Below are positions 1-15,784 of a stretch of DNA of 64,000 bases, one piece after another. Position 1 is the first letter of the stretch; each line of letters begins with the position of its first letter. A program made the translations under genes and the position numbers. A model generated the notes under the pieces. That model did no database searches and was not told the origin of the DNA. It saw only the letters and a program-made list of their open reading frames with translations. The stretch is from Apostichopus japonicus (Eukaryota > Echinodermata > Holothuroidea > Aspidochirotida > Stichopodidae), in NCBI RefSeq assembly GCF_037975245.1, contig NC_092562.1, positions 16,548,521 to 16,612,520 on the forward strand, read 5' to 3'.

Positions 1-379
1 GTAAATGATGAATTAACGGAAAGTGGCTCTGTCGTAAGATATTTTAGGAAGACATAAAGTAGGTCACAGTTCAAATATGGGAATGTATAGGCCCATATGT
101 ATAGCATGTGCATATTGCTATAATATGCACATTTCATAATGCCTCATTATATTATTATCAATTGTTAATGTGGTTAGTGGTGGTAGAAATGATCTGTTAG
201 CTCGATTCAAAACGACCTGTTATGTGGTGTTCATTACTCGCCACATGTCCATCCCATCGCGCTGCAAGGGACTTGATACTAAATCTACCACAACCATGTG
301 AAATGTTCTCAGGCTAAACTCTTAGGGCATTTACATTGAAAATACCTTAACACTAAATGAGCACTAATGAATGAGTCGG

Positions 380-1690
380 TATTCAAAACCGGCGGAGATT
401 TCACCACCTATACCTAGATGATTCTTCGTTCTATTTATAATACCATTATCCTACCTTATTTGTCTCACTGTAATTCTGCCTGGGCCAACAATTCCTTCAA
501 GAAGATGGAAGTGCGTTGAGTACATTACAAAGAGCTCCTCTCTCACTCGCAGTTATCCTCTTTCCCTTAAACTTCAACGCCCTCAATATTTATAACATCT
601 ACAGCCATGAAACCACGGTACAATCAGTTTGTAATGGGGCTCAGGCTACCTAAGTGTTTCATCTTTATGTTGGCACTTGTCATAGTATGCCGTGTACAAC
701 CATGGAGTTGCTCCATGGTACAAAACAGTACTAGGTTCATCAACTCTCTCGACATACCTGTAAATCGTTCGAATTCCACTGAGTATTGTATCTGTTTCAA
801 AGGTCCTAAGATCTTGGAACTTTCTTGATGGCTGCCTCAAGTCTGTACATACCCGCAAAGCTTGTTACAAAGCTCTTTACAAAGCTATATAGTTTACTGT
901 AGCATTGTTTCGTAACAATGTGGGTACATGGGGGTGGGCTGGGTTGGGGTGTCCTTTGCTTTCCTAGTTTTGTCAGTTTTCTACTCAATCCTGTTTTCTT
1001 TTGCCTGTTTCCCTTGCTCCTCTCAGTTTTCTCAAGGTGTTAAACTTTCTTAATAGTCCCTTCAATTGTTCCATTATCTTTCCACTGTATACGCTTCACG
1101 CTTTGTGATTTAATTAATACCTATAGGACTCCCATATTATGTATTGTATTCTTTGTGATTTAAATAATACATATAGGCCACCCAATATTATTTATTTACT
1201 CTTTGTAATTTAATTTATACCTATATAGGACTCCCATATTATTGATTGTACTCTTTGTGATTTAATTAATACCTATATAGGACCCCACCCCCCATTTTAT
1301 TGATTGTTCTCTTTGTGATTTAATTAATACCTATATAGGACTCTCCTCCCCCATAATATGTATTGTATTCTTTGTGATTTAATTAATACCTATATAGGAC
1401 TCCCCTCCCCAACCCCCTTATTATTCATTGTACTCTTTGTGATTTAATTAATACCTATATAGGACCCCCCCACCTTCATATTATTGATTGTGATTTAATT
1501 AATACCTTTATAGGACCCCCACCCCCCCCCAAAGGTTTTTTATTGTCAAGATACGGAGTTTGGTTGTTCTCACTATCATGTTTTAACAATCTCCTTTCTG
1601 ATACTCCATTGTTACGATCGATTGATTGATTGACTGACTGATTGATTGATTAATTAATTGATTGAAATAAAATAAATTGAATAAATAAAC
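380..1690 (+). mobile_element. Decayed non-LTR retrotransposon (CR1/L2-like) 3' end
   Basis: Conceptual translation around 420-500 reads like the end of a LINE reverse transcriptase (LYNTIILPYLSHCN...W). Around 720-830 it gives the C-terminal signature STRF...P..RSN, followed by FKGPKI. Stops and frame changes break the frame, so this is a relic. Downstream lies a 3'UTR-like tract with a tandem repeat. It ends near 1616-1690 in a GATT/ATTGA-type simple repeat followed by AATAAA-like sequence, as L2/CR1 elements often do. Clade assignment is by motif memory only. Confidence 0.55.
1095..1545 (+). repeat. ~50-63 bp tandem repeat in LINE 3' region
   Basis: About eight copies of a unit beginning CTTTGTGATTTAATTAATAC, continuing CTATATAGGA and then a variable C-rich spacer. 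Copies start near 1103, 1151, 1201, 1251, 1311, 1370, 1434 and 1487. The AT-rich core is well conserved, whereas the C-rich spacer varies in length and accounts for the uneven period. Confidence 0.8.
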
Positions 1691-2078
1691 GAAATGTCTA
1701 TATTTTGATATCGCGTCTGAAGTATGTGAACGTATTCTAGATTTGAAAACGTCATGTGATGGGGATTTAGAAAATTTACGGATAAGTCGTTACTGGTATT
1801 TATTTGTACAAATATTTTGTCTTTAGTGTAATTGAATTAGTTTGTCTCCCACAAGTGATTACAAGTTGGAACTCTATATATACAATGTTCTTTTTTGGAC
1901 TTGAATCCTGAACATATTTTTGGGCGGATTTATACCATGACCACGAAACCGTTAACATTTTGGATTTCTGTGTCATATAGCAACAATATACCTGATACTC
2001 TTACGAATCCTGTTCTATTACGTCACGGCAAAGTACATTAGTGAATCTTGTATATCTTAGTGACTCATTTAGTACAGT

Positions 2079-3143
2079 CAAGGGCGGCGGAAGCACTTTT
2101 AATCTGGGGGGGGGGGCACCAACGTCAAAGGGCACTTTGCAGAAAATCGATTGGACTGATGCAGCTTGATATTTAGTACCCTTTATAACTCTCATTGTAT
2201 TATCTTATTTGCGTATACACATCACTCCAACGCCCCCCCCCCCCCCCTTCAAGGAAAAAATGCATACTAGCACTGCAATGTGCAAATTGGGAAACAAGGA
2301 ACAATTTTTCTTTTGAGACAAAATTAGGTGAAATCATGCTAATTGCTAACGTAGGAATCTGCCGAATATGAGTTTATTTCTTGTTAAGAGCTTTAAAAAA
2401 ATTCCATTCGAAATAGCTTTGAGTTTGACCCACAGAAATTCATTAATAGTCAGGGGCCTAGCCAGGATTTGCAAAGTTGTAGGCACGACTATCTGAGCGG
2501 AGCGCCACCATCGGTTGGCGTGGAGCGTACCAGAAATTTTTGTTTTTACAAACCCCCCAGATGGCCGGAAACGGCCCTTCCCTAGAGTTCATTCTGGTTC
2601 CCTGGCCTCTTGCTAACTTGAGACACCTCATTCAATATCACTTTTAAGCCCCCAAAAAACAAAGGAGTTAAAATAGTACGTAATTCAATACTACATAATG
2701 TATTTGAAATAAGCAAGGTACATGTACAGAGTAGTCTTACTTTTCAACTTCTGATACTTGTAGATACAAAGATAGGCCAGAAATGTCTTTGTTACAACTA
2801 TAGCCAGTAATTGTCTTTGATACAACTGTAGCTAGTAAATGTTTATCGAAAAGGCTGTTTTGGAACTTGGAACGCCGATCGTGACAACAACAGGCAACAA
2901 AGTGCTGCAGCTCTATACATATAAAGTCTGTTAATCAACGATAGGCCCGGGCCTACAGTGCTACATACTGGCTACGCCCCTGATAGTTCTAAATTAGGAT
3001 TAGATCGCTTACTGAAATATCGCTGACCTGATAAGGTGATCAAGGGTACAATTTTTATGTAGAAAAAGGGCACATTTTTAACCTGAGGAAAAGTCGGGGG
3101 GGGGGGCACGTGCCCCCTGTGCCCACCGGTTCCGCCGCCCTTG
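2079..3143. mobile_element. MITE family A, copy 1 (hAT-like, 8-bp TSD)
   Basis: The termini are inverted: CAAGGGCGGCGGAA at the left and TTCCGCCGCCCTTG at the right. They are flanked by the identical 8-bp direct repeat AGTACAGT (2071-2078 and 3144-3151). An 8-bp duplication is characteristic of hAT transposons. Poly-G runs lie just inside both ends. No transposase is present. A second, shorter, inverted copy lies at 46585-47240. Another element (2451-2982) is nested inside. Confidence 0.8.
2451..2982. mobile_element. MITE family B member nested in family A
   Basis: Begins CAGGGGCCTAGCCAGG and ends GGCTACGCCCCTG, forming an imperfect inverted terminal repeat. The left 140 bp is homologous to the family B element at 18939-19210. 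Only a 5-bp match (ATAGT) flanks it. The inverted family A copy near 46.6 kb has the same insertion at the same internal position, so the nesting predates the spread of these copies. Confidence 0.6.
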
Positions 3144-3151
3144 AGTACAGT

Positions 3152-6764
<3,613 letters not shown>

Positions 6765-9700
6765 ATGGCCAATTTGCCTGATTTTGTAGGACGTGCTGAT
6801 GCTTTTATCGAGCTTGCAATCGAGTATGAGGGTGTCTGGTTTCCTCCATTAGTTAAAACTCACATACTCGATCAGTTGAAGACATTTGAGGTACGGGAGG
6901 ATGATGTGCTGCTTGCAACTTATCCGAAATGCGGTAAGAAACAACTTATATTGTTATAAGCTTCCATTCATCCCGTGTGCACCCACCACAGTTCTCACAT
7001 CATCACCTACCATGTGTGTAATATCATAAACCAAAGATATATTTAATCAAAAACAAGCACGTAGGCCCGTGGCCAGGATTTGTGAGTTGCCGAGGGACAC
7101 GACTCAATTTAAGGAGCCCGGACACCAATAATTAAAGGAGGGGGCAAAAATATCCATGTCTTGTTATTCGTGAACTGTTTGTACACGTGAAGGTGCATGG
7201 CACAGCTATGGGTACGGTAGTTTGTATGGATGAGGGGGGTAGGGTAATGGCACCCTGTATGCCCGGTCTAGCTACCTCCCCATCCCCCTTTCACATCCCT
7301 ATCACTGTGTAGAACAACGCCAAACAACGGTTATTTTTAGCACTGATATCCATTTGTTAAATATTATTATTAATCTGCTACTTGGGTTTATTGAACAGGT
7401 GGTTCGACTCCATATGAATATATATTGTAATACAGTATTCCATATATAGGTACTCATTGGATGATGGAGATAATGTCGCTCATGGAACATGATGGTCACG
7501 TGGACAAGGTCAAGAGAGACCCGGATCCAGCTCATTTCAGTGATCTTTCTTTTGCCATTCCTCCGGATTTCAATAGTTCTGTCATGGACATCCTCGACAA
7601 ACGACCATCCCCTAGGTTTTACATTAGCCATTTGCCAAGCCAGCTTCTTCCTCCGCAAGTTTGGACCAAGAAATGCAAGGTATGGAAATCCAAAAGGAAA
7701 GAATCAAATATAGACAATGATAAAACAGTTCAAATTTGAGCTCCCAGTGTAAATCGGATAATGTCAAAGCGACACAATTCTTGGTTCCGTCATAAAAAGC
7801 GACTCTATTATAAAATTGAAACAATGCGCAAGCCGTTATTTAAATTCCTAAGAGGCCTCTCTATTCTTGTTGCTGTTCTTGTTAAGCTTGTTCGTGTACT
7901 GTAACGGTGTTAGATAATAAAGTTTAGAACAAAGTATTAAATCTTCTTTACTTTCAACTTAAATGGGGAGGGCTTTAAACAACAGATACAATACGATTGT
8001 AGAACTGAATATACCGGTACTAAAAAAACAAATAATATTGAAATCATATCCAGCTTAGAGGTACCTCTGTGGGTTGGCCGGCGTTCGATGGGGTCCTCCT
8101 CCTCGTACGGTGTGTCGCATCTCGGGGAAGTCGTTATCAGGTTGTAGATCCGGGCTGAGGATAAGTTAGATTGTTCCAAGTAAGTAAAATAAGTGTCCAG
8201 GAAAGAAATATACTCGACGACGAGAATGTTAAGCAAGTGTTGTTCTTGTTCTTGTTCCTGTTTTTGTTCTAGTGTTGATTCTTGCACTTTGTTCTTGCTC
8301 TAGTGTTTCTTCCCAATGTTTTTCATGCGGGCTGGGAGGACTGAGACATTATAAAGGATTGTAGTTAGCGAGCCCCCCCCCCCCCCCTTATAGTACATAT
8401 ATCTATTTAAACTATAACATCAGTTCTTCATGTTACATTCCATGCAGGTAGTTTACGTGACCAGAAATCCCAAGGACGCATGTTCCTCACTGTATCGCTT
8501 CATCAATGGCAACCCGATGCTCAAAGAACCGATCCCATGGGACGCAGTATTCCAAAACTTCATGTCGGAAAAAGGTAACAATAAGTGACTTTTTTTCTCA
8601 TCCATATCGTACTGAGCGAATTATGATATGATTAATACCGTTTACTTGCAGGCAATTTTTTTTTAAAGAGAATCAGTTCACACCCCCCCCCCCCATCTCC
8701 GAAAACAACATATGACCTGTACTCAAAATTTGTCCGTATATACACAACCACACAAAATGAAACAGTTTAATACAACATTTAACATCGATGCATGAAATAA
8801 TCCTAAACTGAATTATTAACAATTAGCATGGGCGGGATCCTCCATTTGAATGTCATGCCCCCACTTTACTCTCCCAAATGACATTGGTGGGCTAAAAAAA
8901 AAAAATATTGGACGAAACTTACAAAAAGGCTCAGTTCAACCAGTTCGCGGTTGACGTTTATCCGTAATTGACAGGAATTCTCCGCAAATTAATACCAGCC
9001 AATTGCGTCTAAAGTTAACTATATCATTTGCTATTACTGGCTGCTGCCACAGTGCCACGGATTCTGACTAGGCTACCCTAAAATTAGCCTCTATTTTGAG
9101 TGAGTTATTACCTATTTGAATAATTTCTACTCAACGAATCAATATTGGGCTAATCATATGCAGTATTTTGAACACATTAATATGATTTCACATGGCTAAA
9201 CTCTCGGTCGAGTGGATTTGAAAGCTCTGAAGCCTCTAAAGTCCACCATATCATAAAGCTTCCAGGGCTTCGCCCCTAGACCCTATGGCTTGCCCATGGT
9301 ACCCACGCAGATATCGCAAAGCGTTCATATTGACAGATCAATAAATTGAATCAAGGGCGTAGGAACCGGGGGGGCTGGGGGGGCGCCAGCCCCCCAGTGA
9401 AAAACGTGGAGGGGCGGAAGTATCATTCCGCCCCCCCCCCCCGCTTCGCAAGTCAGAAAACCCCTTTTTCATTTCCAAATGAGAAAAAAAATCTCATTTG
9501 GAGCACCAAATTGCATCTAAGGCCTGGTGAAAATACAAAATTAAGTTTACAAAATGGAGTGGGTGTTGAAGTGTGCTATATTGCACCAAATTGCAGCTGA
9601 GGCTACCTGGAAATGCAAAAAATTCCAAAGGGGAGGGGGACACCCCCTCCCCTTACACCCCTCCCCCAGGCCGGCCATCAGTCTTCAGCCCCCCCACTCA

Positions 9701-10752
9701 AAAGTATCTTCCTACGCCACTGAATTGAATCCACCCTCCCCCATAAGATGATATCCTGGCTTTGCGCTTGACTTTCTCTACAATACATCAAGTTCATATA
9801 GTTTTAGTTAGACTATCCCTTCGACAATTTAGCGAATGGAACTGTTCAATTTGAGTAAAGAAACATTCATAACAGTACGGTAACAATGGTTTAGGAATGG
9901 GGCATATTCCAAAAGTACCTAAAATGACCGAACTGGTCTCTTTTGTCCCCCTCAGACCCCCCCCCCCACGAGATGAAAAAGTCTGGTTACGCCACTGTTA
10001 GTAATAATAATTAATATGTGACATTTCCTGAACACTTTCATTCAAATACCTAAAACAAAACGAAACTACACAGGAATATATTCATCGAACGGCTTATTTC
10101 TCTATGATTTATATCAAGCTTTGTCTTTGCGATCTTATTGTCTTTCAGCACAATTCGGGAATTGGTTTGATCATTCGCTTGGATTCTGGAAACATCGTAA
10201 TGATGATCACGTGTGTTTCATCACATTTGAAGAAATGAAAAAGGCAAGTATAATAATAAAATAGAAAAGAAATAATATATATATATATATATATATATAC
10301 ACTGGCGGATCCAGGGCCTTTGTTTGGGAGGGGCCAAAGTGGCATAAGAGTGATATGGGGGAGGGGTCTAAGTGGAGGGGGTGTCCCCCTCCCCTTTGGA
10401 AAATTTTCTATTGCTGAATTCCGTCAGATGCAATTTGGTGCGACAAAAGTGTACAATGGTGATTTTAATTTACTTCTAAAAAAATGTTTCCCAGGTGTAA
10501 TTTTCTAAAATGTTTATAAAACAAAGTTGGGATCATCTTTCTCAAGAAATTTTATTTCTCATAGGTTATAAATTTCTTACAACCAGTCTGTAACTGCAAA
10601 ATGGTGTTAAACTGTAAATCCTCATGCTCATACATTTACATAGCTCCCAACTCTTGAGAAGGCAAATGCTGGTTCATGCCACAAATCGCCGTCCTGGCTC
10701 ACCTTTGGGGGGGGGGGCCATGGCCCCCCTTGGCCCCCCCTTGGATCCGCCA

Positions 10753-10802
<50 letters not shown>

Positions 10803-11704
10803 TCCCCTCCCCGGTACAATAAGTTGTGGGATCAATAAGCTTCCGTTTACAAATATAACATTTTTATTGTTGTTATTGCTTATTGTTTACAGTTAATGTG
10901 TTTATTGATAGTGTCATTTCAACTATGGAAACTTAATTGGTTCATTTCCCCCTTTTTTCACCCAGGATATTCGTTCAGTTATTAGACGCTTGGAAAAGTT
11001 TCTGGATTTGAAAATTACTGACGAGGGATTTGAGAGGATTGTCAAATATTCCAGTGTTGAGGAAATGAAGAAAACATATTCAAAAATTGAAGAGGATTAT
11101 GGAGAACGCGGGAAGATGTTTACTAGAGCATTTGGCTTAGTACCTTTCATCCAAAAAGGTAGCATAAAAAGTGCTGTTATGTTCGACAATTTTTCTGCAA
11201 CATACGCTTGGTATTGTATCTGTGGTCTATAGCGTAGCTAATGTGAGATGTGTGAAGAGGACGGAGAAGGGGGGGGGGGGGGTGCGTAGCTGGTCTGTTT
11301 ACAAATACATGTATCTGTTACTAGGCTTGAATTACGTGAATAACATCCCACTGGTTATTACCCGAAGTTGATGGTCAGTGTGCATTATGTTAATTTTTTG
11401 TAGGTTACGGTTACCTGGCCTTTGGCCAACCAAACACTGGTCAGCCGTGTTTTTGATTAAAAAAACATGCCTCACTTTATATGAAATCAATATATAATAA
11501 CCATCAAAGATATAGGCGTTTGCATGGTAATAATTATAAGCCACAACTATATTATTACTATCAAACAAAATGATCTATTTTTTTGTTTTGTCAGGAGTGT
11601 CTGGAAGTTGGAAAGCCCAGTTTACAGATGAACAGAGCGAACAACTGAACCAAGCGATTAAAGAAAAGTTGGCCGGGACGGGATTGGAAGTTCATTATCA
11701 GTGA
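6765..11704 (+). CDS. Cytosolic sulfotransferase (SULT family), six coding exons, 307 aa
   Basis: Transfers sulfonate from PAPS to hydroxyl or amine acceptors; the acceptor cannot be told here. Exons: 6765-6933, 7450-7679, 8448-8574, 10149-10243, 10966-11158 and 11595-11704; all phases close and the stop is TGA. Seen: PAPS 5'-phosphosulfate loop TYPKCGTHW (residues 52-60, split by intron 1, Cys where Ser is usual); catalytic-type His117 in YISHLP; 3'-phosphate site VYVTRNPKDACSS (R139, S147); C-terminal KGVSGSWK (271-278) and a KxxxT-like dimer motif (KAQFTDEQSE). Oddities: Ile115 where SULT1 enzymes have a Lys two residues before the catalytic His; Gln270 replaces the usual Arg before KG; Asp replaces Val in the dimer motif. 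Length is close to the family norm (~290-300 aa). Intron 4 has a GC donor. The start is the first in-frame ATG after a plausible acceptor. Family call strong, subfamily open. Confidence 0.93.
9352..9722. mobile_element. MITE (hAT-like, 8-bp TSD) in sulfotransferase intron 3
   Basis: Ends CAAGGGCGTAGGAA and TTCCTACGCCACTG are inverted repeats. Both flanks carry the identical octamer AATTGAAT (9344-9351 and 9723-9730). It is internally poly-C/poly-G rich, with no coding capacity of its own. It lies in the 8575-10148 intron. Confidence 0.85.
10244..10245 (+). other. GC-type 5' splice donor (GC-AG intron)
   Basis: The exon 4 end reads AAAAAG followed by GCAAGT. Apart from the C this is a perfect donor, and GC donors typically show such a strong consensus. 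No in-frame GT alternative joins MKK to the following DIRSVI block (10966), which matches the family order. The intron ends CCCAG. Confidence 0.8.
10300..10755. mobile_element. MITE (hAT-like) inserted in a (TA)n tract, sulfotransferase intron 4
   Basis: Ends CACTGGCGGATCCAGG and CTTGGATCCGCCAGTG are inverted repeats. TA repeats flank both sides and provide an apparent 8-bp TATATATA duplication. The interior has the poly-G/poly-C blocks shared with the other MITEs. Because the flank is a microsatellite, the duplication alone is weak evidence; the inverted ends are the better evidence. Confidence 0.75.
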
Positions 11705-11856
11705 ATTTTTTGTAATATCATTTTATACCAAAATTGACGTTATTGTCATTGAGTAAACATTATATAGTCACACATGGTTTGTTCAGGATATATATAGTTC
11801 GTGTCCTGGATTATCCGAATTCGATATCCACCTATAAATTATGATATGATAATAGC

Positions 11857-11862
11857 AATAAA
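11857..11862 (+). terminator. Candidate polyadenylation signal AATAAA of the sulfotransferase gene
   Basis: AATAAA lies 153 bp after the stop codon on the coding strand. A second AATAAA is at 12180-12185. Which one is used cannot be decided without transcripts. Confidence 0.45.
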
Positions 11863-12774
11863 TAATAATAGAAACAGAAAGGCCGACGACAAGGACGGGG
11901 GTGGGGTGAGGTCAGGTGGGTCTACAGCTCCGGGGACCATTAGGGGGCCCAGGTATATATGAGAAAAACGATAATGTATTCTCATACGATCATAAATGCA
12001 CCATGAACTTCTGCATAGGTAAACCCTGTGTAGTAACTGTCCCCGGGCACGACGTCATGTCTCTCGAATTCAGTGGAACCAGACAAAAACTGTTAAAAAA
12101 GTAACGAAATCTTCTTCTGTTTCACCCGTTGAGTCCATACTGATTGAGATTGTTCTTTGTCGAGATGATCCCTTACCTCAATAAAATCACTATAAATACT
12201 CCGTATGTTTTTAATTATTTGAGATTCCGTTCTCATTCCGTTACTGTTATCATGTGTCTTTAGCCTATACTTAAATTAACGTCAAATAAATGCAAAACAA
12301 TCACGTATGTGCTATTCCAGAATTGTGGAATAATACAAAGAATTTGACGAAAGTTTTATATTTTTGGTTTTACATATATTGCTGTATCAATATGTATCGT
12401 GATCTTTTTTTTTTGTATAACCGCCGGAATCCAATATTGGACACTGTTCACTTCGATACAACATATTTCATTACAAATATAAAAGACCATAAGGTAACAA
12501 CTTAGTATGAAAAGATATTAGTAGTAAAAATATATTTAAAGGTGTTTATGTAAAAGAAAGACAGAAAACGAAAACGTTTAGTGGTTCCGATGCCCAAACA
12601 TATTAATAGTGTGTAAGGTATATATGTACATTTTCATGAACTTGTGCACACGCAAATGAAGAGGATCATCTAATGCGGCAACATATCAAAGAAGGTACCA
12701 GGAATCAGTTATTATGTTGACAAAAACCGATACAGTCTTGAATTTAAGGAGGTCAAAGTTGATGATCTCACAAG

Positions 12775-13374
12775 CAGTGGCGGCGCCAAGGGGGGGGGGC
12801 TTGGGGGGCTTTAGCCCCCCCACTGAAGTAGTCAGCCCCCCATTAGCCCCCCCCCCAACTGAAATAGGCAAAAAAAAAAACCTCATTGAAACAATATAGC
12901 ATACCCAAATTTTGTCAGCCATAACGCAGTGCTGAAATTTTGATGAATTTTTCACATGATAATAGTCAGTAACTCAGTTGTGGTGCAGGAAGCCTTGTTT
13001 TGGTGACTGATAAAAACAATTAAGAATCCAGCTTTATCCGCCAGTTGTTGATGAGTTGTTTCTCAATTATTTTAGTGATACGAAAACTGTGAATTGGTAT
13101 CTTCCATTCTAATTTGACTAAAGTTACTCACAAAAAAATGCATATTTTTGGAGAAATTTTCAGGTGACAAAAGCCTCGCTAAATGCCACCATTTTGCATG
13201 TAGGCCTTTCCAGGATTGGGAAAAATTTCAAAAGGGGAGGGGGGCACCCCCTCCCCTCATACCCCTCCCCCAAGACGGCGATCACTCAATCTTGTAAGCC
13301 ACCCAAAAAATTGGCTCAGCCCCCCCTTAGCCTCCCCAACTAAAAATTCCTGGCGCCGCCACTGCTCACAAGCA
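12775..13374. mobile_element. MITE (hAT-like, 8-bp TSD), 600 bp
   Basis: Ends CAGTGGCGGCGCCA and TGGCGCCGCCACTG are perfect inverted repeats. Both flanks carry the octamer CTCACAAG (12767-12774 and 13375-13382). G- and C-runs lie close to both ends. No transposase was found. Confidence 0.88.
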
Positions 13375-13382
13375 TGTATCTA

Positions 13383-15751
13383 TATACTTACATTGTATCA
13401 TCCAAGTACATGCATGTATAAAGCTTATTAGACATGCTATTCTAGAGATATCTCATTAAGAATTTAATGTTCACTGATTAACATTCATGATATGCACACG
13501 TTCAGCACACACACACGAAAACAACTCGGTTGATTGTCTGAATTTAGTGTGACAAAGATAATATGCTAATAATGAAAACCATGGAACATGTGGTTCTTAT
13601 CTTGTGTTTAAAGCCATTTCTTGCAATTCGATGAATACTAATGGCATACAGTTGGAGACGTTATGAAAATGTGCTTATTATGTACCAACATCACCATACC
13701 AGTATGACCAAATTTTATGTTAAGCCCCGCACGATTATTTGATATCTTAACCTTAGAACGACCATGAATGGGTAAGGGTATATACTACTTCACTGAAGAG
13801 GCAAACAATAGGCTGCACAAAACGGTTGCAAGTATATAAAATAAAGTAAATTATAATATAATAACGTACACATTAAGTGGATCCTGCATGCACAGTACAT
13901 ATCATAATAAAAATAATAAAGTAATTTGAATAAACAAGTTATATAAAAAGTGAAAACATCTTGCAAGAACGTGGTTAGTTACCTATGTAAAACAACATCT
14001 TATTAGGTTTGTAACCAAAACTATAGTATCTGTGTTTGTCAAATTTATACGCTGTTGAATCAAGACATCTGTAATAGCGTAGTAATTCGGCTTGTTATTA
14101 TCATTCGAAGGGCATATGTTAGCTGTTATTAATGTATTTTTCTACCATACAGAACAGGAAAGAATTTGATTCGGTGAGGGGCGGTACAAATGGATAGAGA
14201 GATTCAAAGGATTACCATACCTAGATTGACTAATGGCTTAGGCCTTAAACGAACCACATGTCCGATTATACTCGGGTTGTCGCCGGGACGACAACTGGAC
14301 CAACTCATGAAGTTCCCTTACATCGAGACTGTGAACCTCTGGCATGAGCAATGACGTATGCGATGAATTTTGTATGTAGTACAGTGGTATTACCTATATG
14401 TGTGCAAAAATAACAAATGCTGTAAGTATATATACGGTATCGCAAACAACTGAATGGCGCAAAATCTGAACAAGACGGCAACCCAGGGAGTTGCAGATCT
14501 CATCTAAGTTCATGAAGTTACTCTTGGCATCCTAATATTGCTACAAAGTATGCCATTTGTTCACACAGCATAGTTTGAACTTGAACGGACGCACAATTTG
14601 ACCTCAATTGACCTTTGTTCTCGACCCTAAACACTAATATCTGCACTATTATTAAATTCGTCTCATTCTCTATAGATCTTGTGGTTCATGCCTTTTTCCT
14701 ACATGTTGACAAGCAGAAAATGGCTAAAAACCATCTTTCAGCCAGTTTCGGTATTCAATCAGCTGATTTAAGTTACGCGTATATATTCGAATTTATACGC
14801 ATATGTATTCGAATTATAAATCAGCCTTTTGATTGGCTGATGATATACTTGGCCTATATATATTCGATTTAATACGCGTACGTAGTATGGTGTATTGGTC
14901 CCACAGGGCCTACCATACACGTCGACCTGACTACTATAGGTTCCTTTGCTTCCAGCGACTCGGAACCAAAAACTGTATCAATATGTACCAATGGTGGAGG
15001 ATGACGTCACAGTTATAGCTCAGTGGTTTATTCGCACCATGTACCGGTCTTTTATCGGCAGTGTAGAGTCCCGTAGTTCCAAGTATCGTCGTTTATGTAT
15101 GTGCTTCGGTATATCAGCTGCTCGTTGAGTCTGGTGCTGCCCTCTAGTTGCTGTCAGTAGTAGGACTTCGATGGTGTTCTGCTTGAACTTCCAACAGCTC
15201 CGATTGGTCATCTGAATTAATTTGTGGAGAAGAGGGGGAAATCGACTACGTTTGTCCAAAAGATACACACACAATAAAAAGAGTAAAATAAAGTAAAACT
15301 CTTCGGTAAATGAGTGTAAAGATGCGTTCCTTACATTTGGGGGGGGGGGGGGAATTTCATTTTAATTTAATTGTAATCCAGTTTGAAGGTGCATTGCTAG
15401 ACACGGGAAAGAAAGATAAATTTTCCCCCGGAGAGGTATTCATGGCTCTATTTTGAGATTGTTTGGTACCCGAACACAACATCTTCATCTCTAACCGCAC
15501 ACCTTCCCCACCGCTTGTCCCGGAAATAAAATGTATGAGGAAATGTATACAAGCTACCGCAGTTGCAATACAACTATATATAGTCTACCATGATCGCAGC
15601 AAGGAGCTAGTGGGTTAGTTACCCCTACCCCCCCCCCCCCCCAAATCCATATACTCATTAATTGCTTGGGTGTCCTTCCAAAAAATTGTTCTAACACTAG
15701 CCGTTTTTCCCCTGCCGGTTTGCCGTGGAAAGAAAAGATGGCAATCCGTCG

Positions 15752-15784
<33 letters not shown>

